Shown here: positions 1-9,800 of the stretch, piece by piece | Position numbering within the stretch: position 1 is the first letter of the stretch | Layout of the letters: each line of letters opens with the position of its first letter | Position numbers and translations under genes: made by a program | The notes under the pieces: generated by a model | Told to the model about the DNA's origin: nothing | Seen by the model: only the letters and a program-made list of their open reading frames with translations | The model's database searches: none | Origin: Pyrinomonadaceae bacterium | GTDB lineage: Bacteria > Acidobacteriota > Blastocatellia > Pyrinomonadales > Pyrinomonadaceae | NCBI GenBank assembly: GCA_022843305.1 | Contig: JALHNX010000032.1 | Location: 1 to 37,449, forward strand | Length of the DNA stretch: 37,449 nt | Direction of reading: 5' to 3'

Positions 1-302
1 GCATTGACGACAACTTCTTCCTCTTAGGCGGACATTCTTTGATCGTTACTCAGCTTGTTTCACGCATTAGAGCAATTTGGTCGGTTGATTTGCCGTTAAG
101 AACCTTTTTTGAAGCCACGACGATTAGAGAACTGGCGAATCTGATAGATGCGAGCAAAGCGGATTCGACCAAATATTCAGCCGTCGAACAAATAAAAATA
201 GAGAAAGAAGAACTAGACATTGATGCGCTGTTAACCGAATTGGAAGAAATGTCCATTGAAGAATCGGTGTCGCGGTTGGAAAGTGAAAATAAGTCAGAAT
301 AA
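1..302 (+). CDS. C-terminal end of a PKS or NRPS: carrier domain (5' partial)
   Basis: The reading frame is open from the left edge (first full codon at base 3) to the TAA at 300-302, so only about 99 residues are seen. They begin inside a carrier protein: IDDNFFLLGGHSL contains the serine that takes the phosphopantetheine arm, and the following helices (LVSRIRAIWSVDLPLRTFF) are the usual PCP/ACP ending. The usual FFELGGHS reads FFLLGGHS here. The carrier is followed by an acidic, helix-prone tail of about 45 residues ending in EEMSIEESVSRLESE, which resembles the tails of the next PKS and of the first NRPS and probably serves as a docking helix. The carrier is closely similar to the ACP of the adjacent PKS, suggesting duplication. 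Whether the missing upstream part is NRPS or PKS cannot be told. The next protein begins with a ketosynthase and is the likely acceptor of its chain. Confidence 0.93.
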   Translation, partial: IDDNFFLLGGHSLIVTQLVSRIRAIWSVDLPLRTFFEATTIRELANLIDASKADSTKYSAVEQIKIEKEELDIDALLTELEEMSIEESVSRLESENKSE

Positions 303-427
303 TTGCGCAAAATTACCTCGTAAAATAGCTTCAGAACAATTCATTAATAACTTGAAACCGATCTTTTCAAAAAACATAGCACTGAATTTGTTCAATAATC
401 ATTTGTCAATCGCTTAAAAGCAAAATC

Positions 428-442
428 GGAGAAAATTGAATG
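428..442 (+). promoter_or_regulatory. Ribosome binding site and ATG of the PKS gene
   Basis: GGAGA at 428-432 lies 7 bases before the ATG at 440 and fixes this start. The preceding 137-base gap (303-439) shows no convincing hairpin terminator, so read-through from the upstream gene is likely. Confidence 0.6.
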
Positions 443-3400
443 GAAAATATTGAGTTTGATAATCCAATCGAAGAAATAGCAGTTATCGGGATGGCTTGCA
501 GATTTCCGCAGGCTAAGAATGTTTTTCAATACTGGAACAACTTGGCTGCCGGTAAAGAATCAGTAAGGTTCTTCAAGGATGAAGAATTATCGGAAAACAT
601 TTCTCCCGAAGTGAAAAGTCATCCCGATTATGTGAAAGCGAATGCTGTGCTTGATGAGGCTGAATACTTTGATGCTTCGTTTTTTGACATCGGGCATCGT
701 GAAGCTGAAATTATGGATCCCCAACACCGGATTTTTTTGGAATGTGCGTGGGAGGCATTGGAATCGTCGGGATATGATCCGTCTAATTGTCCGGGTGTCG
801 TGAGCATATTTGCCGGAGTTGATCTGAGCAGTTATATGATGAATGTGTTTTCGAATCCTGAAGTCATCAGTTCGATGGGCGCATTACAGGCAATAATGAA
901 TAACGATAAAGATCATCTATGCACGAGAGTTTCACATAAATTAAATCTGCGCGGGGCAAGCATTGTCGTGCAGAGTGCCTGCTCGACATCTTTAACAGCG
1001 GTTCATTTGGCGTGCCGAAGCTTGTTGACTTACGAATGCGATGTGGCTTTAGCCGGAGGTTCTTCCGTCAAATTCCCGCAAGAGTCGGGTCATTTTTTTC
1101 AGGAGGGCGGAATTAATTCTCCTGACGGGCATTGCCGTGCTTTCGACCATAAGGCAAAAGGAACTGTCGGCGGAAACGGTGCGGGGCTGGTAGTCTTGAA
1201 AAGGCTTTCCGATGCCGTCAATGATGGCGATTACATACATGCGGTGATCAAAGGTTCGGCTATTAATAATGACGGCGCAAACAAAATGAGTTATGCCGCG
1301 CCGAGTGTTGACGGGCAGGCTGAGGTGATTTCAATGGCACATCAGATAGCAGGTGTTAATCCGGAAACGATCACGTATGTCGAAACGCACGGAACTGCGA
1401 CCGAACTCGGAGATACAATCGAAATCGAAGCATTGACACAGGCATTTCGCCGTCAAACCGATAAAAAAGGTTTCTGCGGCGTGGGGTCGGTAAAAACGAA
1501 CATCGGGCATCTCGATGCCGCTGCCGGAATCGCCGGTTTGATCAAAACCATTTTGTCGCTGAAGCATAAAAAATTACCGCCGAGTTTACATTTTGAAAAG
1601 CCGAATCCGAATATTGATTTTGCGAACAGTCCGTTTTACGTCAACGCCGAGTTCAAAGATTGGAAAACAGACGGTTTTCCGAGAAGAGCCGGTGCGAGTT
1701 CGTATGGGATGGGCGGCACAAATGTTCACGTCGTTTTGGAAGAATATTCGATGCCTGAAGGGCAGACGGAAACCGAAAAACCGGCAATCGTTCTGCTTTC
1801 CGCACAAAATAAGAATTCTTTGGATAGAATGACCGTTGAATTAAAGGATTTTCTCAAAAGTCAGCCGGTTCGCCTGATTGATGCCGCTTATACCTTGTCC
1901 AAAGGCAGAAAATCGCTGAATAGTCGGCGATTTATCATTGGCAAAAACAAAGAAGAAATCATCGAATCCATTGAGAACGGCGATAAAAAAAATATTCAAA
2001 CCTCGCTCACACAACTTGCAAATCCGAAACAGGTTTGGTTATTCCCCGGACAAGGCGCGCAGGTCGTGAATATGGGCAAAAAGCTGTATCAATCGGATGC
2101 TTTTTTCAAAGAACAGCTTGATAACTGCGTCGAGATTTTGAAAGCGCATCTCGGTTTCGATTTACGCGAGGTTCTTTTTACGGAAAAAGGCGATGAAAAA
2201 GAATTGAACGAGAAATTGAAACAAACCAGCGTCACGCAACCGGCACTTTTTGTAATCGAGTATGCGCTGGCTAAATGGCTTGGACAATTCGGTTTAAGTC
2301 CTTTTGCAATGATCGGTCACAGCATCGGCGAATATGTCGCGGCGTGTCTTTCGGGCGTTTTCACCCTTGAAGACGCGCTGGCTTTGGTTGCTAAACGCGG
2401 TCAATTAATGCAAAAACTCGAACCCGGCGAAATGATGGCGGTGAGCTTAAGCGAAAACGACGTTCAACCATTTTTAGGCGAGAAAATTTCATTGGCGACG
2501 GTCAATTCTCCCAATTTATGCGTGTTGTCCGGTGAATCGGAATTTATCGGACTTTTGGAAAAGCAGTTATCGGAAAGAGACATTATCTGTCGCAAACTGC
2601 ACACTTCGCACGCCTTTCATTCAGCGATGATGGAACCGATTTTGCAGGAATTTGCGGACGAAGTGCGTAAGGTCAATCTGAAAAAACCCGAAATACCTTA
2701 CCTTTCAAATCTGACCGGAAAATGGGTCACTGAAGAAGAAGCCGTGAGTCCCGAATACTGGGCAAATCACCTGCGGAACACAGTCAGATTCAGCGATAAC
2801 GTGAAAGAGCTTTTGCCGGAAAAAGATTTGGTTTGGATCGAAGTCGGACCCGGACAGACGCTGACGAATTTGACGAAACAGCATTTAAACGGGCATCAAA
2901 CCGATAATTTTATCCAAATGCTCGGCGGGCTTCAAAACACCGGACAGGATTATGTTTTTGCACTCAAAACGCTCGGCAGATTGTGGCAGTGCGGGGCTGA
3001 GATAAACTGGCAGCCTTTATTCAATGACCAAAATCCGCAGCGCGTGATGCTTCCGACCTATTCATTTGAAAGGCAGAAATACTGGATCAAGTTTAATACG
3101 CGGCAAAATACGGACGCGTCACGGCAAAATCGAAACGGTGTGATGCCGTTCGAGGAATGGTTTTCCGTTCCGATTTGGAAACAAATACCGCCTTTCTCGC
3201 AGAGAAAAAGTCAGGATTCGAAAAACCGGAAAACGGCTCTCTGCTACGACGAATTTTCGGCTGAAAATAAAGAAGTCAATTCATTAAAAAATGCCGAAAA
3301 CGTCATTTCGATTTATCAAACATCTGCATTTGAGCAAAAAGAGAGAAATAATTTCGGTGTGAATTTCCGTCAAAAAGAAGATTGTCAAAAACTCTTTTTG

Positions 3401-5095
3401 AAATTGCAGGAGCAGGGCGATATTCCGGATTTAATCGTTTTCGCCTTGCCCTTAACCGAGTATGTTGACACACGGAATTCGCCCGAAAAGTTTGATGATT
3501 TACAGGAAAGATTCCTGTATCCTTTACTGAATATTTTGAAGGCAATCGAAAAGGTAAATGTTACCAAGCAGGTTAATATCGCAATTTTGGCAAATCATCT
3601 TTTCACTATTAACGGTAATGAGAAAATTATGCCTGAAAAAGCCACTTTAACAGGGATTTGTAAAGTCGTTTCGCAGGAATACCCGAATATTGTCTGCAAA
3701 ATCATTGATCCGGGTGAAAACGGCTTTGCGAAGATCAGGGAAGATTCGTTTGAAAATTATCTTTCCAACCTTTTTGAGAATCTGAGCGGCAAACAAGTGA
3801 TTGCCCTGCGAAATGGAAAACAGTGGTTGCTTGAATATGAAGCCATAAAAATTCCGCCGGTTGATGAGGAAATAAAGGTTTTACGCGAAAACGGAGTTTA
3901 TTTGATAACCGGCGGTTTGGGCGGAGTCGGGATGATTCTTGCCGAATATTTAGCGGAAAGAGTAAAAGCGAATCTGGTTTTGATGGGACGCTCCGATTTT
4001 CCCGCGAGAGGCGAATGGGATAATTGGTTGGAAAATCATCCGGCGGGGGATGCGGTTTCGGGAAAAATCGGACAAATCCAAAAGCTCGAAAAATCGGGCG
4101 CGACGGTCAATGTCGTCAGCTGCAACGTTTCGGACAAAACACAGCTTGTTTCAGCCATTGCTTCGATTGAAGAAAAAATCGGAAAAATAAACGGTGTGAT
4201 TCACGGCGCGGGAATCAGCGGCGAACGCTCCGTCAGAACGATCAACGAAACCGGAAAAACCGAATGCGATTGGCATTTTGAACCGAAGGTTTACGGTTTG
4301 CAAACTCTTTTTGAAGCGATCAAAGACAAGGATTTGGATTTTTGTCTATTGCTTTCATCATTGTCGGCAGTGCTTGGCGGTCTCGGTTTCGGTGCTTACG
4401 CGGCGGCAAACAGTTTTATGGATTCGTTCGTTGAAAAATATGAAAAAGAAACCGAATTTCCCTTGATAACGGTTGATTGGGACGGCTGGCTGATCGGTAA
4501 AGAAGCTCCCGAATCGCCGTTGGAAATGTTTTCGATGACACCGCAGGAAGGTTCGGAGGCTTTTAACAGAATTCTCGAAAGCGGAAATCTCAGGCACGTT
4601 GTCGTTTCAAAAGGAAATCTTCAGGAAAGAATGAATTTATGGCTGAATCTCGAAAGAAATGCCGAACAAAGCGAAACCGCAGAAACAGCCGAATCGAACA
4701 CTTATCCTCGTCCGGAAATTTCGGAACCCTACGTCGAACCGCAAAATGATACGGAAAAATTGATCGAAAACGTCTGGTGTGAACTACTTGGAATCGAAAG
4801 TATCGGAATCAACGACAACTTTTTCGAACTCGGCGGACATTCACTTCTGGCAACCCAACTGGTTTCGAGGATCAGGCGAAATTTCGATGTCGAATTGCCT
4901 TTACGGACTTTTTTTGAAATCCCGACCATTTCCGGTCTGGCAGATTTGATTCTCAAACACCAATCCGAACAATTCACGGATGAACAAATAGCCGAAATGG
5001 CTGATGATATAAAAGGACTTTCAGAAACGGAAATACAGGAATTGCTCAAAGCCGAAAAAGAAAAATTAATCGAAAAAGGGCAAGCGAGCAAGTAG
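440..5095 (+). CDS. Type I polyketide synthase, one module: KS-AT-KR-ACP
   Basis: This 1,551-residue protein adds one two-carbon unit and reduces the beta-ketone to a hydroxyl. The KS (about 10-435) has cysteine 181 in SACSTS and histidines 317 (VETHGTA) and 357 (NIGHLDA). The AT (about 530-830) has GQGAQ, serine 628 in GHSIGE and HAFH at 724-727, the malonyl-CoA rather than methylmalonyl-CoA signature. A KR structural half (about 905-1140) precedes the catalytic KR (about 1150-1340), with GGLGGVG for NADPH and the full set K1283, S1307, Y1320, N1324. No LDD motif is visible, so the hydroxyl configuration is not predicted with confidence. The ACP (about 1435-1505) has serine 1468 in GGHSLL. 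DH, ER, methyltransferase and TE domains are absent. If the upstream carrier holds an amino acid, the result would be a statine-like beta-hydroxy-gamma-amino acid (inference). The C-terminal tail contains LSETEIQELLKAE, a docking-like helix. Confidence 0.96.
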   Translation: MENIEFDNPIEEIAVIGMACRFPQAKNVFQYWNNLAAGKESVRFFKDEELSENISPEVKSHPDYVKANAVLDEAEYFDASFFDIGHREAEIMDPQHRIFLECAWEALESSGYDPSNCPGVVSIFAGVDLSSYMMNVFSNPEVISSMGALQAIMNNDKDHLCTRVSHKLNLRGASIVVQSACSTSLTAVHLACRSLLTYECDVALAGGSSVKFPQESGHFFQEGGINSPDGHCRAFDHKAKGTVGGNGAGLVVLKRLSDAVNDGDYIHAVIKGSAINNDGANKMSYAAPSVDGQAEVISMAHQIAGVNPETITYVETHGTATELGDTIEIEALTQAFRRQTDKKGFCGVGSVKTNIGHLDAAAGIAGLIKTILSLKHKKLPPSLHFEKPNPNIDFANSPFYVNAEFKDWKTDGFPRRAGASSYGMGGTNVHVVLEEYSMPEGQTETEKPAIVLLSAQNKNSLDRMTVELKDFLKSQPVRLIDAAYTLSKGRKSLNSRRFIIGKNKEEIIESIENGDKKNIQTSLTQLANPKQVWLFPGQGAQVVNMGKKLYQSDAFFKEQLDNCVEILKAHLGFDLREVLFTEKGDEKELNEKLKQTSVTQPALFVIEYALAKWLGQFGLSPFAMIGHSIGEYVAACLSGVFTLEDALALVAKRGQLMQKLEPGEMMAVSLSENDVQPFLGEKISLATVNSPNLCVLSGESEFIGLLEKQLSERDIICRKLHTSHAFHSAMMEPILQEFADEVRKVNLKKPEIPYLSNLTGKWVTEEEAVSPEYWANHLRNTVRFSDNVKELLPEKDLVWIEVGPGQTLTNLTKQHLNGHQTDNFIQMLGGLQNTGQDYVFALKTLGRLWQCGAEINWQPLFNDQNPQRVMLPTYSFERQKYWIKFNTRQNTDASRQNRNGVMPFEEWFSVPIWKQIPPFSQRKSQDSKNRKTALCYDEFSAENKEVNSLKNAENVISIYQTSAFEQKERNNFGVNFRQKEDCQKLFLKLQEQGDIPDLIVFALPLTEYVDTRNSPEKFDDLQERFLYPLLNILKAIEKVNVTKQVNIAILANHLFTINGNEKIMPEKATLTGICKVVSQEYPNIVCKIIDPGENGFAKIREDSFENYLSNLFENLSGKQVIALRNGKQWLLEYEAIKIPPVDEEIKVLRENGVYLITGGLGGVGMILAEYLAERVKANLVLMGRSDFPARGEWDNWLENHPAGDAVSGKIGQIQKLEKSGATVNVVSCNVSDKTQLVSAIASIEEKIGKINGVIHGAGISGERSVRTINETGKTECDWHFEPKVYGLQTLFEAIKDKDLDFCLLLSSLSAVLGGLGFGAYAAANSFMDSFVEKYEKETEFPLITVDWDGWLIGKEAPESPLEMFSMTPQEGSEAFNRILESGNLRHVVVSKGNLQERMNLWLNLERNAEQSETAETAESNTYPRPEISEPYVEPQNDTEKLIENVWCELLGIESIGINDNFFELGGHSLLATQLVSRIRRNFDVELPLRTFFEIPTISGLADLILKHQSEQFTDEQIAEMADDIKGLSETEIQELLKAEKEKLIEKGQASK

Positions 5096-5274
5096 TTTTT
5101 TTTTCGGCAATCCGTCGTAAATAAAGAAAATTGATCGTGAAAATCCCTTCCACGGAAAAGAAAAAAACAACTTAACAAATCAGCCGGCATATATCCGTGA
5201 TTTTGCAGTTAATTTTCCTGCACTGGATAAATGAAAGCGGCTTACTATCAAAAGACCACAAATTTTCAACCCGT

Positions 5275-5289
5275 TTATCCACAGTGGAT
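5275..5289 (+). promoter_or_regulatory. Palindrome containing a DnaA-box consensus in the gap before the monooxygenase
   Basis: The 220-base gap between the PKS and the monooxygenase contains ATCCAC-A-GTGGAT (5277-5289), a perfect 6-base inverted repeat about one base. It overlaps TTATCCACA (5275-5283), an exact match to the DnaA-box consensus. A partial inverted match, ACTGGATAA, lies about 50 bases upstream (5222-5230). One box does not make an origin. A transcription-factor operator or chance are both possible. The rest of the gap has no other clear signal. Confidence 0.25.
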
Positions 5290-5315
5290 TAGCAAGAATT
5301 CGAAATCCTAAAAGT

Positions 5316-6758
5316 ATGAAAAAAGAGAAAACAAAACAAGAAGTTGCAATCGTCGGCGCCGGAATGAGCGGCACGGTTTTGGCTTATATACTTGCAAAGG
5401 AAGGCTATGATGTAACGATTTACGAAAAACGCTCGGATTGTCGTTGCGATACGACGAAAAAAGGCAGATCGGTCAATTTAACATTGGCTGAAAGAGGCAT
5501 TCAAGGTTTGGAAAAGATCGGAATTTCACGCGAAGAACTTTTCTCGATGTGTATCGGTCTGAAAGGTCGTCAAATCCATAAATCAAACGGAAAATTGAAG
5601 TTTCAGGCTTACGGCAATAAAAAAGGCGAGTTGATTTATTCAATAATCAGAAATGACCTCAATTGTTTTTTATTAAACTATCTGGAAAAGTTTCCCGAAA
5701 TCAAGCTCGTTTTTAATCAGGAATGCGAAGAGATTAACAAACAAACCCGGGAAGTTCATTTTCTCGACAAATTAACAAACAAAAAATATTCGATCAAACC
5801 CGATATTTTAGTCGGCGCGGACGGGACGTTTTCAACTGTTCGCCAGCAGATGCAACGCGGGCAGAGAGCTGATTATTCGCAGGTCTTTTTGGATTCGGGT
5901 TATAAAGAACTGACAATTCCGCCGGATGAAAACGGCAATTACCGGCTTGACCCGACATATCTGCACGTTTATCCGCGCGGCGAAACACTGCTGCTTGCGC
6001 TCAGCAACAATAACGGAAGTTTTACCTGCACCTGCGTTATCTCGCACGAAGGAAAGATAAATTTTGAAAAAATAAACCAACAGGAAAATTGCGAGAAATT
6101 TTTCAAAAATTATTACCCGGAAATGTTTGAACTTATTCCCGATGTTCTGGAAAGTTTCAAACGCAGCCCGATTAACGAATTTATTACAACTAAAACCTCG
6201 ATGTGGTTTTATCAGGATTGGATCGTCCTGATTGGCGATGCGTGTCATACGGTTACGCCGTTTTACGGACAGGGAATGAACACGGCGCTGGAAGGTTGCT
6301 GGGTTTTGGTTGAGTGCATCAAGAAAAATGAAAACGATTTGCAGGCTGCCTTTAAAGAATATCAATCGTTAAGAAAAAAACATACCGATTTGCTCGCCGA
6401 TCTTTCGGTGCAGAATTTTGTCGAATTGAAAGACAAAGTCCGCTATCCGAGCGTTGATTTGATGAAAAAAATCAATTTTTTTCTGGAAAAATTGTTTCCG
6501 CGCAACTGGCTGCCTTTATACACAATGGTGGCGCATACGACGATTCCTTTTGCCGACGCGATTGCGATTGAGAAAAGGCAGAATAGAATTTTAAAATTCT
6601 TCGGAATCGGGATTTTAGCGGCAATTCTCAATGCCGGGGTAAAGACCGTATTTCGAATCGGAGAGTTTTTTAATCGTGAGGACGAATTTGAAACTTACGA
6701 AAACAAAAAAGCCGGTCCGATTGAAAGCGTTGATTATCTCGGACAGCGAGCCGAATAG
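5316..6758 (+). CDS. kmo: Kynurenine 3-monooxygenase (FAD-dependent aromatic hydroxylase)
   Basis: The 480-residue protein should use FAD, NADPH and O2 to turn L-kynurenine into 3-hydroxykynurenine. The FAD fold is seen as GAGMSG (14-19), the DG motif VGADG (166-170) and the GD motif IGDACHTVTPFYGQGMN (306-322). The residues that hold kynurenine in known KMOs appear conserved: R85, Y99, N322 in GQGMN and Y402 in LPLYTMV. Long KMO-type stretches such as GYKELTIPP and TYLHVYPRGE separate it from general phenol hydroxylases. A hydrophobic C-terminal segment (about 426-448) matches the membrane-anchor helix of KMOs. There is no clear Shine-Dalgarno sequence before the ATG. No tryptophan dioxygenase or kynureninase lies in the window, so kynurenine must come from elsewhere. 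In this setting it most likely makes a building block (3-hydroxykynurenine or a derived 3-hydroxyanthranilate) or hydroxylates a related aromatic unit. Confidence 0.85.
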   Translation: MKKEKTKQEVAIVGAGMSGTVLAYILAKEGYDVTIYEKRSDCRCDTTKKGRSVNLTLAERGIQGLEKIGISREELFSMCIGLKGRQIHKSNGKLKFQAYGNKKGELIYSIIRNDLNCFLLNYLEKFPEIKLVFNQECEEINKQTREVHFLDKLTNKKYSIKPDILVGADGTFSTVRQQMQRGQRADYSQVFLDSGYKELTIPPDENGNYRLDPTYLHVYPRGETLLLALSNNNGSFTCTCVISHEGKINFEKINQQENCEKFFKNYYPEMFELIPDVLESFKRSPINEFITTKTSMWFYQDWIVLIGDACHTVTPFYGQGMNTALEGCWVLVECIKKNENDLQAAFKEYQSLRKKHTDLLADLSVQNFVELKDKVRYPSVDLMKKINFFLEKLFPRNWLPLYTMVAHTTIPFADAIAIEKRQNRILKFFGIGILAAILNAGVKTVFRIGEFFNREDEFETYENKKAGPIESVDYLGQRAE

Positions 6759-6796
6759 TTTGAAAACAGTTCTTTGAAAATAAGGAAAGAAATCAT

Positions 6797-6811
6797 AGGA
6801 GCTTAATTTTG
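6797..6811 (+). promoter_or_regulatory. Strong ribosome binding site deciding a TTG start
   Basis: AGGAG at 6797-6801 sits 7 bases before TTG at 6809-6811. The next in-frame ATG would start about 60 residues later and delete the first transmembrane helix of the exporter, so TTG is the chosen start. Confidence 0.7.
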
Positions 6812-9800
6812 CTTAATTTACTCAGATTTTTATTAAAGTTTTCTCCGAAAGTTGTTGTAATTGCGATTGTCAGCGGAGTTCTCTCGGGCATTTCGAGCGC
6901 GGCACTGATCGGGGTGATAAATTCAGGAATCAATACACCGAAAGAAGAAAAGCTAACTATTCTGTTTGCTTTCATCGGTCTCGGATTGGTGATGCTGTTT
7001 GCGGGAATTATTGCGAAAATATCACTTATTTTGTTGTCTCAATCGGCTGTTTTCGAACTCCGCTTAAGTTTAAGCAAACAAATCATCGAAGCCCCTTTGA
7101 AATTTCTGGAAACCTACGGCGGACCGCGGCTGATCGCCTCGCTTATTGACGACGTTCAGATTGTCGCCGGAACTTTACTCGGCATCCCGGCGCTTTGTAT
7201 AAATTTTGCAACCGTTTTAATTTGCTTGATTTATATCGGTTGGCTTTCGTTCTGGGTATTGGGATCGGTCATTTTGTTTACGGTCATCGGGGTCGTTAGT
7301 TATTACACATTTTTAAAGATGGCGTGGAGTTATCTGCAGAAAGCGCGAGAAACACAAAACAAACTTTTTGCGGATTTTCGAGCGTTGACACAAGGCACGA
7401 AAGAACTCAAATTGAATCAAGACCGGCGCGAGGCTTTTTTCGAGCAGGAACTCGAAAAGACGGCTTTAACCTATCGGGGTTTCAGTACGAAAGGCTCGCA
7501 AATTTACGCCGGCTCCGACAGCTGGGGACAGTTTCTTTTTATTACCCTGATCGGTTTAATCATTTTCGGTTTGCCTTTGATCGTCGAAACCGAAAGCGCG
7601 GTTTTAATGGGCTACGTGCTTGCCTTGCTTTATATTATGGCACCGCTCGAAGTGATGATAAATTTTTTCCCGAATATCGGTCGGGCGCAAATCGCTTTGC
7701 AGCAGGTTCAATCGCTCGGGTTAACCTTATCCGAAGAATTTAAGGAAAAAAAGAGCGAAACCGACCAGCCGCATCTTCCTTTCAAGGAATTAAATTTGCG
7801 CAACACTTCCTATCACTATCTGAGCGATCACGAGGAAAAAGGCTTTCAGATAGGTCCGCTGGATTTGACAATCAAGGCGGGTGAAACCGTTTTTCTGGTC
7901 GGCGGCAACGGCAGCGGAAAAACAACATTACTTAAATTATTGACAGGTCTTTATTTACCGGATGAGGGAACGATTACGCTGAATGGAAAAAAACTGACTG
8001 AGGAAAACCTTAATTGGTATCGTTCATATTTTTCGGCGGTTTTTTCGGATTTTTATTTGTTCGATAAATTGCTGGGTTTGGATAATCCGCTCTTGGACAA
8101 GGCTGCCACAAATTATCTCAAAAAATTACAGCTTGGGGAAAAAGTTACGATTACCAACGGCAGTTTTTCGACCCTCGATCTTTCACAGGGACAAAGAAAA
8201 AGACTGGCTTTATTAACTTCTTTTCTCGAAAACAAGGAATTTTATATTTTCGATGAGTGGGCGGCTGATCAAGACCCGATTTTCAAGAACATTTTTTACA
8301 AAGAATTATTGCCTGAATTAAAGGCAAAAGGAAAAACCTTACTGGTTATCACTCACGACGACCGGTATTTTTCGTTAGCGGATAGGGTGGTCAAACTCGA
8401 TTACGGCAAACTCAGTGAAATCAACCCGATTGATTTTCCGGCAATCGAAGGCAGCCGGTCAATCAAGGAACTGGCAAGTAACATCAAAACGGATGAATTC
8501 GCCGAAACGGATTTAAGTCTGAAAACGGCAAAACCGATTGTAACCAAAAAGAAACAAGAAACCTATAACGAACTGCTTGGGGCGGGATTTGTTACCGGAT
8601 TTTTTAAGGACGATCTGGTAAAAAATGAAGAAAAGGCGGAGCAAAAGAAAAGTCCGCTTCTCACATTCGCTTCCTTTATTTTACTTGGCATCGTCGCTTT
8701 TACGGCATATACGGTCGTAAAGACACCTTCGACGGTTTCAGCAAACTCACAGAATACGGCGTTTTCAACTGAAAACGCGTTCGCGCACGTTCGGCAAATT
8801 GCGAATAAAAAACGTCCGGTCGGAACGACGGAAAATGAAGAAGTCAGGAATTATATCGTTGATACGGCGGCAAAAATGGGACTGCAGGCTGAAATAATTT
8901 CGGCTGAAACTATCGAAAAAATCCGTGATGAAATAAAGGGCGGAACGACGAAAAACATCATTATCAGAATTCCCGGCACGGATGGAAAACACAAAATCGC
9001 TTTTAACAGTCATTATGATTCGACGGCTTACAGTTACGGGGCGGGCGATAACGGCGCGGCAGTCGGAACAATGCTCGAAACGATCAGGGCAATAAAAGCG
9101 GGAAATCCGTTGAAAAACGATTTATTGTTTATTTTTACAGACGGAGAAGAAGAAACAATGCTCGGAGCGCGCGGACTCAGAGACTCGACAAATCTCTATC
9201 AGAACATCGACCTGATCTTTAATTTTGAAGCCAGAGGAACTTCCGGGGCGACCATAATGTTTGAAACGAGCAAAAATAACAATTGGTTGATTCAAAATTT
9301 ATCGGCTTCGGGCGCAAATGTTCTGGCGACCTCAGTTTCCGCCGATCTCTACGAGCTGATGCCGAACATCACGGATTTTACAATTTTTAAGGAAAATAAT
9401 CTCAAAGGATTGAACTTCGCCTTTATCGGTGATGGAGAAAATTATCATTCCGCGCTCGATTCGTTAGAAAATTTAAGCCATGAAAGTATCGCTCATCAGG
9501 GAAATTATTCTTTAAGTTTGGCGCGTCATTTCGGGAATAGCGAAGTATCAAAAGATGAAACCCACGACAGTGTTTATTTCAGCCTGCCCGGAGTTTTTAT
9601 CAATTATTCGGAAAATTGGGTGTTGCCGGGAACTTTCCTGAGTTTTGCACTGCTCGCCGCAGTTTTATTTTTTGGAGTCAAAAAAAAGAAATTAACGCCA
9701 AAAGGGATTTTTCTCGGATTTTTATCCTTTTTTGCCGTTCTCTTGATTTCATTAATTGTGTCGTTGATCGTCGGTTTTCTGGCAAAATTTATTTTTCTAA

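Noticed and set aside
5051..5108. GCCGAAAAA and TTTTTCGGC repeat with a run of nine T after the PKS stop codon
   Set aside because: The arms are about 40 bases apart and mostly A/T, and the T-run is inside the stem instead of after it, so it is not a convincing terminator.
5275..5283. Replication origin based on the DnaA-box match
   Set aside because: Only one exact box is present and there is no dnaA, dnaN, parA or AT-rich unwinding region nearby.
7324..7743. 139-codon + strand frame inside the exporter gene
   Set aside because: It overlaps the exporter membrane domain in another frame and has no family features.
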